From NCBI RefSeq assembly GCF_030053115.1, contig NZ_CP125619.1:4971501-5035500 (forward strand): DNA of 64,000 bases, in the 5' to 3' direction. The notes under the pieces are model-generated. The model made no database searches and was not told the DNA's origin. It was given only the letters and a program-made list of their open reading frames with translations. The DNA comes from Pseudomonas svalbardensis. GTDB lineage: Bacteria; Pseudomonadota; Gammaproteobacteria; Pseudomonadales; Pseudomonadaceae. Positions within the stretch are counted from its first letter, which is position 1. Every line of letters starts with the position of its first letter. Position numbers and translations under genes: made by a program. This document shows, piece by piece, positions 18,479 to 26,301 of the stretch.

Positions 18479-18838
18479 TCAAGCAGAGGCAGGCAACGGC
18501 TGAAAACTGAAGTATCGCTTCAAGGCGCTGACCAGTTGCCCATACTCCGGCGGTGCCCGTTGCAGGCTGAACCCGGCGTCATAGTGGTGAGGGGTCGTGT
18601 CTTCATGGCACCACAAGCAACACGCCTGAAGATCAATGACCTGCATGCAGCCGTTGCTGGCGGGGATTTTCAGGCGCAAATCGAAATCGGCGCCGATCAT
18701 CATCGGCAACTGGCTGATCAGCATCAGCCCGTCTTCGGACACGTTGCCCAGAAAGCCGATGGGTTTGTCGGTGACGCTGTTGAACACTCTTAGAAAATAC
18801 GGCAGTTGATGCCGTTCGATCCGGCGGTCAGTAAACAT
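18479..18838 (-). CDS. PilZ domain protein
   Basis: A 119-residue PilZ-like protein. It begins R-R-I-E-R-H-Q-L-P-Y-F-L and continues with G-x-x-G-N-V-S-E-D-G-L-M, corresponding to the family's RxxxR and [D/N]xSxxG c-di-GMP-binding motifs; here the first is R-R-x-x-R and the second N-V-S-E-D-G. PilZ proteins read the c-di-GMP level and alter motility or exopolysaccharide output. The start at 18838 is preferred because the family begins shortly before this motif; an ATG at 18877 would add 13 residues. It lies near sadC, a c-di-GMP synthase gene, but is not in its operon. Confidence 0.82.
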   Translation of the reverse strand: MFTDRRIERHQLPYFLRVFNSVTDKPIGFLGNVSEDGLMLISQLPMMIGADFDLRLKIPASNGCMQVIDLQACCLWCHEDTTPHHYDAGFSLQRAPPEYGQLVSALKRYFSFQPLPASA

Positions 18839-19101
18839 GCGCAAATGGCCCAGCAAGGCCCTTAAGCAGGGCCGCACTAATGCTTCGGAACGGGCCTGCT
18901 TCTATTTCTGCTTCTATTTCTTATAGAAAGGCATAGACATAGGCGCGCTCTCCCCGATCCCGGTGCGACAGTCCATAAAGCCGCTGTCGCTTACTCCTGC
19001 CGATCACAGGTGTTACCTCGATTAGAGGCAAGGCTCTAAACCGATCTATTCGACTATAGCTCACCACTGCCGGTGAGCCAGCCTTTGAACAACGACGACA
19101 A

Positions 19102-19488
19102 TCAGAACCGCGTCGGGCGCACGACCGCAGCAGCGCTGCGCAGCGGATAGTGGCCCAGCGACTGCAAGGTTTCCAGGCGGGCGCGGGCGCGGTAGGCGTA
19201 TTCACTTTGCGGGTACGAGGCGATGATGAACTGGTAGGTTTGCGCCGCATCGACAAACAGTTTCTGCCGTTCCAGGCACAAGCCGCGCATCATCGATGCT
19301 TCCGGCCACACGTAAGGCCGAGCTCGGCTGGCGCGTTCGACTTTGGACAGTTCAAGCATGACCTGCTCGCAGTTGCCGCGGTCGTAGGCCCTGTAGGCGT
19401 TATTCAAATGATGGTTCATTGACCAACGGGTGCAGCCCGTGACGCTGAGGGCACTGATGGCAAGGGCGGCAATGAGCACGAATCGCAT
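19102..19488 (-). CDS. Small TPR-type lipoprotein
   Basis: A 128-residue protein with a lipoprotein signal: M-R-F-V-L-I-A-A-L-A-I-S-A-L-S-V-T-G-C, the Cys at residue 19 being the lipidation site. After it come two helical hairpins of tetratricopeptide type (NAYRAYDRGNCEQVMLELSKV and DAAQTYQFIIASYPQSEYAYRARARLE). It probably acts in the periplasm or at the outer membrane as a protein-binding scaffold, with no known partner. The chosen ATG (19488) is followed directly by the signal sequence. The gene is divergent from pykA and stands alone. Confidence 0.82.
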   Translation of the reverse strand: MRFVLIAALAISALSVTGCTRWSMNHHLNNAYRAYDRGNCEQVMLELSKVERASRARPYVWPEASMMRGLCLERQKLFVDAAQTYQFIIASYPQSEYAYRARARLETLQSLGHYPLRSAAAVVRPTRF

Positions 19489-19645
19489 GGGGGATCTCCT
19501 GTCTTGAGCTCTGTATCGACCCGTGACGCGAAATCTTCAGGAATGTTCGTTTCAATAAACAAACGAATAAGTAGTGCATATGAACAATGACTACAACCGG
19601 AGACCATAGTAGCCTCACTCAGCGCTTGAACTCAGGAGTCTATGC

Positions 19646-21097
19646 ATGTCCGTCCGTCGCACCAAAATCGTCGCTACCCTTGGCCCGGCCAGTAACTCGC
19701 CGGAAGTTCTCGAACAGCTGATTCTGGCTGGCCTGGACGTCGCCCGCCTGAACTTCTCCCACGGCACCCCCGACGAGCACAAGGCTCGCGCGAAGCTGGT
19801 GCGTGACCTCGCTGCCAAGCACGGCCGCTTCGTCGCCTTGCTGGGTGACCTGCAAGGCCCGAAAATCCGTATCGCCAAATTCACCAACAAGAAGATCGAG
19901 CTGAAGATCGGTGATCAATTCACCTTCTCCACCAGCCATCCTCTGACCGAAGGCACCCAGTCCGTCGTCGGCATCGACTACCCGGATCTGGTCAAGGACT
20001 GCGGCGTGGGCGACGAGCTGCTGCTCGACGACGGTCGCGTGGTGATGCGCGTTGATACCGCCAATGCCACCGAGCTGAATTGCACCGTGCTGATCGGCGG
20101 CCCGCTGTCCGACCACAAAGGCATCAACCGTCGCGGTGGCGGCCTGACCGCTCCGGCCCTGACTGAAAAAGACAAGGCCGACATCAAGCTCGCTGCCGAG
20201 ATGCAGGTCGACTACCTCGCGGTGTCCTTCCCGCGTGACGCGGCCGACATGGAATACGCCCGTCAACTGCGCGACGAAGCCGGCGGTACGGCCTGGCTGG
20301 TGGCGAAGATCGAACGCGCCGAAGCCGTGGCCGACGACGAAACCCTCGACGCGCTGATCAATGCCTCCGACGCCGTCATGGTGGCCCGTGGTGACCTGGG
20401 TGTGGAAATCGGCGACGCCGAGCTGGTGGGCATTCAGAAGAAAATCATTCTGCACGCACGCCGCCACAACAAGGCTGTGATCGTGGCGACCCAGATGATG
20501 GAGTCGATGATCCAGAACCCGATGCCGACCCGCGCCGAAGTTTCCGACGTGGCCAACGCCGTGCTCGACTACACCGACGCCGTGATGCTTTCGGCGGAAA
20601 GTGCCGCTGGTTTGTACCCGCTGGAAGCCGTGCAAGCCATGGCGCGCATCTGCATCGGCGCTGAAAAGCACCCGACCAGCAAGACCTCCAGCCACCGCAT
20701 CGGAAAGGTCTTCGAAAGCTGCGACCAGAGCATCGCGTTGGCGGCCATGTACACCGCCAACCACTTCCCGGGCGTGAAGGCGATCATCGCGTTGACCGAA
20801 AGTGGCTACACGCCGTTGATCATGTCGCGCATCCGTTCCTCGGTGCCGATCTACGCGTTCTCCCCGCACCGCGAAACCCAGGCCCGCGCGGCGATGTTCC
20901 GTGGCGTCTACACCGTACCGTTCGACCCGGCATCGCTGCCGCCTGAGCAAGTCAGCCAGGCCGCGATCGACGAGTTGCTCAAGCGCGGCGTAGTGGAGAA
21001 AGGCGACTGGGTCATCCTGACCAAGGGCGACAGCTACCACACCATCGGCGGCACCAACGGGATGAAAATCCTGCACGTTGGCGACCCGATGGTCTGA
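19646..21097 (+). CDS. pykA: Pyruvate kinase
   Basis: A 483-residue pyruvate kinase, which converts phosphoenolpyruvate and ADP to pyruvate and ATP. It starts R-R-T-K-I-V-A-T-L-G-P-A-S, has the substrate-binding N-F-S-H-G, and carries the family signature W-L-V-A-K-I-E-R-A-E with the catalytic Lys, followed by M-V-A-R-G-D-L-G-V-E and M-M-E-S-M. The length fits the bacterial PykA type. AGGAG lies nine bases before the ATG, and a strong terminator follows. The order pykA, enoyl-CoA hydratase, 2Fe-2S reductase, sadC, fumarase matches P. aeruginosa PA4329-PA4333 as I remember it. Confidence 0.97.
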   Translation: MSVRRTKIVATLGPASNSPEVLEQLILAGLDVARLNFSHGTPDEHKARAKLVRDLAAKHGRFVALLGDLQGPKIRIAKFTNKKIELKIGDQFTFSTSHPLTEGTQSVVGIDYPDLVKDCGVGDELLLDDGRVVMRVDTANATELNCTVLIGGPLSDHKGINRRGGGLTAPALTEKDKADIKLAAEMQVDYLAVSFPRDAADMEYARQLRDEAGGTAWLVAKIERAEAVADDETLDALINASDAVMVARGDLGVEIGDAELVGIQKKIILHARRHNKAVIVATQMMESMIQNPMPTRAEVSDVANAVLDYTDAVMLSAESAAGLYPLEAVQAMARICIGAEKHPTSKTSSHRIGKVFESCDQSIALAAMYTANHFPGVKAIIALTESGYTPLIMSRIRSSVPIYAFSPHRETQARAAMFRGVYTVPFDPASLPPEQVSQAAIDELLKRGVVEKGDWVILTKGDSYHTIGGTNGMKILHVGDPMV

Positions 21098-21117
21098 GTA
21101 ATCGACCGCTGAAAAAC

Positions 21118-21151
21118 AAAAGCCCCGCCATGTGAATGGCGGGGCTTTTTT
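21118..21151 (+). terminator. Rho-independent terminator of pykA
   Basis: AAAAGCCCCGCCAT pairs with ATGGCGGGGCTTTT around a short loop and ends in a T run, 20 bp after the pykA stop. Confidence 0.95.
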
Positions 21152-21205
21152 GGTTTTTGTGTGGAGGTGTTTGGCTGGAGTTTTGTGTCGGTTTGCAGAT
21201 CCACC

Positions 21206-21379
21206 CCCCTCACCCCAGCCCTCCCGAAACGTCGGACCGCCCCCAAGGGGGCGAGGGGAAAGGGAGCAGATCGGGGGGCGCTTCAGGTCCTGAGTTCGGC
21301 TCGATATTGCAGGTCGATGTACTTCGCCAGAACAACTCGGTCAGCTCCCTCTCCCTCTGGGAGAGGGCTGGGGTGAGGG
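21206..21379. repeat. ~170-bp intergenic palindromic repeat, copy 1
   Basis: The element opens CCCCTCACCCCAGCCCTC and closes GAGAGGGCTGGGGTGAGGG, so its ends are inverted copies. The interior contains TTCGGCTCG and CAGGTCGATGTA. A second copy with the same ends and interior words lies at 39679-39838. It sits between the convergent genes pykA and the enoyl-CoA hydratase. Confidence 0.85.
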
Positions 21380-21383
21380 CTTT

Positions 21384-22133
21384 TCAATGCCTGCGAATAA
21401 ACCCGGTCAACGCCGCAATCGCCTCCGGCGAGCGCAGCCGTTGAGTGAACAATGCGCCCTCTTCTTCTATTGCCTTGCGCAGCTGCTCGCGGTCCGGGGC
21501 TTTCATCAATTGCTTGCTGATGCGCACCGCCTCCGGCGGCAGCGATTCAAAACGCAACGCCATCTCCCGCGCCTTGGCCAGCGCCTCTTCGCCACTGCCC
21601 AAGGCTTCAGTCGCAATCCCCCACTGCGCAGCCTGCTCACCACTAAAACCTTCACCGAGCAGCAACAACTCGGCGGCTTTGGCATGTCCGAGCAAACGCG
21701 GCAGGATCAGGCTGGAACCAAACTCCGGGCATAACCCGAGATTAACGAACGGCATGCGAAGGCGCGCATCGCGACTGACATACACCAGATCGCAATGCAG
21801 CAGCATCGTCGTGCCAATGCCCACCGCTGCGCCGGCCACGGCGGCGATCACCGGTTTGCGGCATTCGAGCAGGGTGAGCATGAACTGAAACACCGGGCTG
21901 TCGAGGTTGCTCGGTGGTTGCTGGATGAAGTCGGCGATGTCGTTGCCAGCGGTGAAGCACTCGGTAGAACCGGTGATCAGCACGGCGTTGATTTCAGGGT
22001 CGGAATCCGCCTGTTTCAGCGCTTCGGCCAAGTGGCTGTACATGGCGCGGGTCAGGGCGTTTTTCTTGTCGGGGCGGTTGAGGCGCAGGGTCAGCAGGCC
22101 GCGCTCACGTTCAAATTGGATGGCATCGCTCAT
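21384..22133 (-). CDS. Enoyl-CoA hydratase/isomerase family protein
   Basis: A 249-residue crotonase-fold enzyme. Oxyanion-hole segments are T-A-G-N-D-I-A-D-F near residue 62 and A-A-V-G-I-G-T-T near residue 102. The acidic residue expected in the active site is in F-V-N-L-G-L-C-P-E-F-G-S-S. This pattern is closer to isomerase/PaaG-like members than to classical FadB-type hydratases, so the exact reaction on the acyl-CoA is uncertain. It lies 27 bp downstream of the 2Fe-2S reductase gene on the same strand, probably in one transcript with sadC, and corresponds by order to PA4330. Confidence 0.9.
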   Translation of the reverse strand: MSDAIQFERERGLLTLRLNRPDKKNALTRAMYSHLAEALKQADSDPEINAVLITGSTECFTAGNDIADFIQQPPSNLDSPVFQFMLTLLECRKPVIAAVAGAAVGIGTTMLLHCDLVYVSRDARLRMPFVNLGLCPEFGSSLILPRLLGHAKAAELLLLGEGFSGEQAAQWGIATEALGSGEEALAKAREMALRFESLPPEAVRISKQLMKAPDREQLRKAIEEEGALFTQRLRSPEAIAALTGFIRRH

Positions 22134-22160
22134 GGTCGGTCTCGCATCGAAAATCAGCGC

Positions 22161-23096
22161 TCAACCGCGGAGAACAAAGACGTCCGCCAGCAGTTGATTG
22201 CGCGGCAATCCCGCCAGATACAAGCGCCGGGCAAAGGCGTCGACGCTGTCAGGGGCCCCGCAGAGTAAGGCCAGGGTTTGCCGGGAGACAAGCCGCAGTT
22301 GCGCCAAAGCCTCTGGCAACTCGGCCGCGGTCCACAGCTCAATGCTCAGGTTCGGGTGGCTGGCGGCCATGGCCTGCAGGGGTTTGGCCAGGTAATGCTC
22401 CTCGGCATCATGGGCCAGATGAATGACACGAATGGCACCTTGGTGATCTTGCCGTAGCGCTTCACGCAAGATACCGAACAACGGCCCCAAACCCGTTCCG
22501 GCGGCCAACAGCCAAAGCGCTCGGGTGTTCCAGTCAGGGTCGTAATGCAAGGCCCCGCCGCGCAACTCGCCGAGGTGGATCGAATCGCCGATTTTCAACT
22601 GACTGGCCGCGTCGCTGAATTCCCCCGGCTGGCGACAATCGAGATGGAACTCCAGAAAGCGGTCTTCTTCCGGCAGGCTGGCCAATGAATACGGCCGCGC
22701 CACGTTGCCCGCCCACAACACCAGATGCTGCCCGGCGCTATAGCGCAACGGACGCTCGGGGGTCAGGCGCAAACGCAACACGCTGGCGCTTAACCAATCG
22801 ACAGCCGCCACCTCGGCCGGGCGGCCATCCTGCTGAGGATCGAAGGTGTGCACCTGCAAGTCCTCGACCACCTGACACTGGCACGCAAGGCGCCAGCCTT
22901 GCTGACGCTGGTCTGCGCTCAGGGCGTCGGGGCGGCTGTCACTCGGCAGCCCTTGGACACATTGCACCAGACAGGCGTGGCAACTGCCGGCGCGACAGCT
23001 GTAGGGCACAGACACGCCGTTCTGATTCAACGCATCGAGCAGGTTGCTGCCCGCCGCCACCGACCATTGGCGTTCGCCGACCCGTAACTCAGGCAT
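22161..23096 (-). CDS. 2Fe-2S / FAD / NAD(P) oxidoreductase
   Basis: A 311-residue electron-transfer protein with three domains. The N-terminal plant-type 2Fe-2S ferredoxin has Y-S-C-R-A-G-S-C-H-A-C followed by L-A-C-Q-C. The FAD domain has R-P-Y-S-L-A-S, and the NAD(P) Rossmann domain has A-A-G-T-G-L-G-P-L. This is the layout of CDP-6-deoxyglucoseen reductase-like and oxygenase reductases; the partner is unknown. The start at 23096 overlaps the end of sadC (ATGCCTGA), indicating coupling; a longer frame to 23183 would overlap sadC far more. By order it corresponds to PA4331. Confidence 0.9.
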   Translation of the reverse strand: MPELRVGERQWSVAAGSNLLDALNQNGVSVPYSCRAGSCHACLVQCVQGLPSDSRPDALSADQRQQGWRLACQCQVVEDLQVHTFDPQQDGRPAEVAAVDWLSASVLRLRLTPERPLRYSAGQHLVLWAGNVARPYSLASLPEEDRFLEFHLDCRQPGEFSDAASQLKIGDSIHLGELRGGALHYDPDWNTRALWLLAAGTGLGPLFGILREALRQDHQGAIRVIHLAHDAEEHYLAKPLQAMAASHPNLSIELWTAAELPEALAQLRLVSRQTLALLCGAPDSVDAFARRLYLAGLPRNQLLADVFVLRG

Positions 23097-24207
23097 CGAC
23101 GTTCTCCCACGCCGCCGCGCAACGATTGCGGCCGTCACGCTTGGCGCGATAGAGCGCCTGATCGGCGCGCTGCAAGGCTTCATCGAGATCGTCGCCCAGT
23201 TCGAGCAACGTCATGCCCGCCGACAAGCTGAGATGGGCGACGTTGAGTCCGATCAGTTCTACATCGGTGAACGCAATGCGCAGCCGCTCGCAACAGGAGG
23301 TCAAGCGCTCGGCGTTGCAATCGGGCAACAGCACGACGAATTCTTCGCCACCGTAACGGGCCAGAACATCGCCATCGCGCAAGCAGGCGGTGGCCACGGC
23401 GGCAAAGGCTTGCAGCACCTGATCACCGGCGGCATGGCCGTGCACGTCGTTGATCCGTTTGAAATGGTCGAGGTCGATCAGCGCCAGGCCATGCATGACA
23501 CCGGCGTCCATGGCCTTCAGCTCACGGGAGGCCAGGCGCAGGAAATGCCGGCGATTGAACAGCCCGGTCAGTTCGTCGGTGGCCACCAGGTCTTCGAGCT
23601 GGCGCATCATCCCGCGCAGGGTGTCCTGATGCGCCTGCAAGGCAAATCGGCGCTGACGCATGCGTAGACGGGAGGCCTGGACGTGACGGGCATAAAGTTC
23701 CAGCCAGACCAACACGATGAGCAGCACGCACACCTGCAATGCGGCCAGCGCCGGGTCGGGTAACTGGAAGTGGTAACCCTCCCACAGCGTGATCGCGCTG
23801 AAACTGACGAACACCAACAGCGCGCACCGCAAGAAGGCAAGGCGCGAAAGATGAAACAACCCGAACAGCAGAATCAGCACGTAGAACACCAGGAACGCGC
23901 CGCGTGCCTCGTCCAGATGGGCGATCAGCCAGGTTTGCCAACCCAGCCCCAGCAACACTTGCGCTTCGGTCAGGCTGGGGTCGGAATAACGCAGGTTGCA
24001 GCCGCTGTAAAACACCGCAAACAACGCCGCCTGACTGATGACCACCAGCGCACTGCCGATGGCAACGCTGGGCAGGGATTCATCGTAATGACCGGTGAAA
24101 AACGCCAGCCACAACAGCAGCAAAGCCAGGGCGTAGGTGCCGGCTGCGAGGGCAAAGCGTTTGAGCAACAAGCGCTGGATGGCGTTATGGGTCAATCGTT
24201 GACTCAC
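23089..24207 (-). CDS. sadC: Membrane diguanylate cyclase, SadC homologue
   Basis: A 372-residue inner-membrane GGDEF enzyme that makes c-di-GMP from two GTP. Residues 20-170 contain about five to six hydrophobic helices. The catalytic domain has an intact active-site motif, R-Y-G-G-E-E-F, near residue 287, and an RxxD inhibitory site (R-D-G-D) five residues before it, so product inhibition is expected. The SadC name rests on gene order (PA4332 lies between the reductase and fumarase genes) and on the multi-helix N-terminus; the length is shorter than I recall for P. aeruginosa SadC. SadC promotes attachment and biofilm formation. It is first in an operon with the reductase and the enoyl-CoA hydratase. 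Confidence 0.85.
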   Translation of the reverse strand: MSQRLTHNAIQRLLLKRFALAAGTYALALLLLWLAFFTGHYDESLPSVAIGSALVVISQAALFAVFYSGCNLRYSDPSLTEAQVLLGLGWQTWLIAHLDEARGAFLVFYVLILLFGLFHLSRLAFLRCALLVFVSFSAITLWEGYHFQLPDPALAALQVCVLLIVLVWLELYARHVQASRLRMRQRRFALQAHQDTLRGMMRQLEDLVATDELTGLFNRRHFLRLASRELKAMDAGVMHGLALIDLDHFKRINDVHGHAAGDQVLQAFAAVATACLRDGDVLARYGGEEFVVLLPDCNAERLTSCCERLRIAFTDVELIGLNVAHLSLSAGMTLLELGDDLDEALQRADQALYRAKRDGRNRCAAAWENVDA

Positions 24208-24542
24208 CGTGCGAAGGGAGGCTGCTTGAGTGTCCTACTCTACAGACCGAATGCCACTTTAGTAGCGTGCCTGATAAATGACCATTCAATTTTAAGGGCG
24301 GAAAACTGGCGTCAGAACGCTGACTGATTTCCTGATCCTTGCTACAGGGATCGTGTTCGATATGCGACCAACGATTGACTACCGGCGGGTGTGCCCGGAA
24401 CCGAGGCGCGGTATACTGCCGCGCCTTTTTAGCGTCGCGCCAGCAGCCCCGGCGTGCCTTGTAAAGGTGCTTGCAACCGACCGATGCACCCAAGCTGCAA
24501 GCACCTTATTGAATGTTCCCGTCTTTTAGAGGAGCGCGACTC
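24208..24542. other. Divergent promoter region, sadC and fumarase
   Basis: A 335-bp gap. It holds TATACT at 24412-24417 inside a GGCGCGG/CCGCGCC inverted repeat followed by five T, which could be a -10 or a hairpin, and a perfect 12-bp stem-loop at 24464-24507 in the probable fumarase leader. No small gene was found. Confidence 0.6.
24464..24507 (+). promoter_or_regulatory. Perfect stem-loop in the fumarase leader
   Basis: AAGGTGCTTGCA (24464-24475) pairs perfectly with TGCAAGCACCTT (24496-24507) around a 20-base loop. It ends 35 bp before the fumarase ATG and about 20 bp before its ribosome binding site, so it would be a stable hairpin in the mRNA leader. No T run follows, so it is not a standard terminator. 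Confidence 0.6.
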
Positions 24543-26066
24543 ATGACCGTGATCAAGCAAGACGACCTGATTCAGAGCGTTGCCGACGCCCTGCAGTTCA
24601 TTTCCTATTACCACCCCGTTGACTTCATCCAGGCGATGCACGAAGCCTACCTGCGCGAAGAATCCCCAGCGGCCCGTGACTCCATGGCGCAAATCCTGAT
24701 CAACTCGCGGATGTGCGCCACCGGCCACCGCCCGATTTGCCAGGACACCGGCATCGTTACCGTCTTCGTTCGCGTGGGCATGGACGTACGTTGGGATGGC
24801 GCCACCATGGGCCTGGACGACATGATCAACGAAGGCGTGCGCCGGGCTTACAACCTGCCGGAAAACGTCCTGCGTGCCTCGATCCTCGCCGACCCGGCGG
24901 GCGCTCGTAAAAACACCAAGGACAACACCCCGGCCGTTATCCACTACTCCATCGTTCCGGGTAACACCGTGGAAGTGGACGTGGCGGCCAAGGGCGGCGG
25001 TTCCGAGAACAAGTCGAAAATGGCCATGCTCAACCCGTCCGACTCGATCGTCGACTGGGTGTTGAAAACCGTTCCGGAAATGGGCGCTGGCTGGTGCCCA
25101 CCGGGCATGCTCGGCATCGGCATCGGCGGCACCGCCGAGAAAGCCGCCGTGATGGCCAAGGAAGTGTTGATGGAATCCATCGACATCCACGAGCTGAAAA
25201 AGCGCGGCCCGTCCAACCGTATCGAAGAGATGCGCCTGGAGCTGTTCGAGAAGGTCAACCAACTGGGCATCGGCGCCCAGGGCCTGGGTGGCCTGACCAC
25301 CGTGCTCGACGTGAAGATCATGGATTACCCGACCCACGCCGCTTCGTTGCCGGTGTGCATGATTCCGAACTGCGCCGCCACCCGTCACGCGCACTTTGTG
25401 CTCGACGGTTCCGGCCCGGCCTCGCTGGAAGCGCCACCGCTGGACGCCTACCCGGAAATCGTCTGGGAAGCCGGCCCGTCGGCCCGTCGCGTCAACCTCG
25501 ACACCCTGACCCCGGAAGACGTGCAGAGCTGGAAGCCGGGCGAAACCGTTCTGCTCAACGGCAAAATGCTCACCGGTCGCGACGCCGCGCACAAGCGCAT
25601 GGTCGAGATGCTGAACAAGGGTGAAACCCTGCCGGTGGACCTCAAGGGTCGCTTCATCTACTACGTCGGCCCGGTTGATCCGGTGCGCGAAGAAGTGGTG
25701 GGCCCTGCCGGCCCGACCACCGCGACGCGGATGGACAAGTTCACCCGTCAGATCCTCGAGCAAACCGGCCTGTTGGGCATGATCGGCAAATCCGAGCGCG
25801 GCCCGACCGCGATCGAAGCGATCAAGGACCACAAAGCCGTTTACCTGATGGCAGTGGGCGGCGCGGCTTACCTGGTGGCACAAGCCATCAAGAAATCCCG
25901 CGTGGTGGCTTTCGCCGAACTGGGCATGGAAGCGATCTACGAGTTCGACGTCAAAGACATGCCAGTGACTGTTGCGGTCGACAGCAAGGGTGAGTCGGTA
26001 CACATCACCGGTCCTGCCATCTGGCAGAAAAAGATCAGTGAAAGCCTGGCGGTAGAAGTGCAGTAA
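24543..26066 (+). CDS. fumA: Fumarate hydratase, class I (iron-sulfur)
   Basis: A 507-residue class I fumarase, which interconverts fumarate and malate in the TCA cycle with a 4Fe-4S cluster. Likely cluster cysteines lie in R-P-I-C-Q-D-T-G (about residue 65), G-A-G-W-C-P-P-G (about 185) and M-I-P-N-C-A-A-T-R-H (about 277). It is a single chain holding both the alpha and beta parts. The start at 24543 has GAGGAG about ten bases upstream. A terminator follows, so it is a single-gene unit. The position beside sadC corresponds to PA4333. Confidence 0.96.
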   Translation: MTVIKQDDLIQSVADALQFISYYHPVDFIQAMHEAYLREESPAARDSMAQILINSRMCATGHRPICQDTGIVTVFVRVGMDVRWDGATMGLDDMINEGVRRAYNLPENVLRASILADPAGARKNTKDNTPAVIHYSIVPGNTVEVDVAAKGGGSENKSKMAMLNPSDSIVDWVLKTVPEMGAGWCPPGMLGIGIGGTAEKAAVMAKEVLMESIDIHELKKRGPSNRIEEMRLELFEKVNQLGIGAQGLGGLTTVLDVKIMDYPTHAASLPVCMIPNCAATRHAHFVLDGSGPASLEAPPLDAYPEIVWEAGPSARRVNLDTLTPEDVQSWKPGETVLLNGKMLTGRDAAHKRMVEMLNKGETLPVDLKGRFIYYVGPVDPVREEVVGPAGPTTATRMDKFTRQILEQTGLLGMIGKSERGPTAIEAIKDHKAVYLMAVGGAAYLVAQAIKKSRVVAFAELGMEAIYEFDVKDMPVTVAVDSKGESVHITGPAIWQKKISESLAVEVQ

Positions 26067-26085
26067 ACGCTTCAGCTTGCCAATA

Positions 26086-26124
26086 CGGCCGGGTCATCTT
26101 TTAGATGATCCGGCCGTTTTTTTT
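26086..26124 (+). terminator. Rho-independent terminator of the fumarase gene
   Basis: CGGCCGGGTCATCT pairs with AGATGATCCGGCCG (one G-U) and is followed by eight T, 19 bp after the stop. Confidence 0.95.
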
Positions 26125-26194
26125 GGCACCGCTTTTACCATTCGCGATAAAGCGTCGTGTCGTCCATCTTATTCGGTCTAAAAATACAGGCCTT

Positions 26195-26214
26195 ACCTGT
26201 CACATCTGACAGGT
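26195..26214. promoter_or_regulatory. Lux-box-like palindrome upstream of tcB
   Basis: ACCTGTCACATCTGACAGGT has perfect 8-bp arms around CATC, giving 20 bp of symmetry with the CT-N12-AG spacing of LuxR-type boxes. Its centre is ~97 bp before the tcB start. It shares CTGTCA-N4-TGACAG with the sites before tcaA and the giant Ig-repeat gene. Confidence 0.75.
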
Positions 26215-26301
26215 CACGCAGCACCTTGATCTTGTTAGCGTTGCTTCATCACGCAATTCCGATACCACGGGAGAGCGCAAAGTCGACACAGGATCAGCCC
26301 C

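Noticed and set aside
19640..21076. A 478-residue open frame on the minus strand
   Set aside because: It is antisense to pykA, with His/Gly/Val-rich low-complexity composition typical of the complement of a GC-rich gene.
24405..24430. GGCGCGG-TATACTG-CCGCGCC followed by T5, read as a terminator
   Set aside because: No gene on the plus strand ends nearby. The TATACT could equally be a -10, but I see no good -35, so neither call is made.
24429..26003. A 524-residue open frame on the minus strand
   Set aside because: Antisense shadow of the fumarase gene, with no recognisable domain.
26125..26141. Possible sigma-54 promoter (TTGGCACCGC) upstream of tcB
   Set aside because: The -12 GC element is missing at the required spacing.
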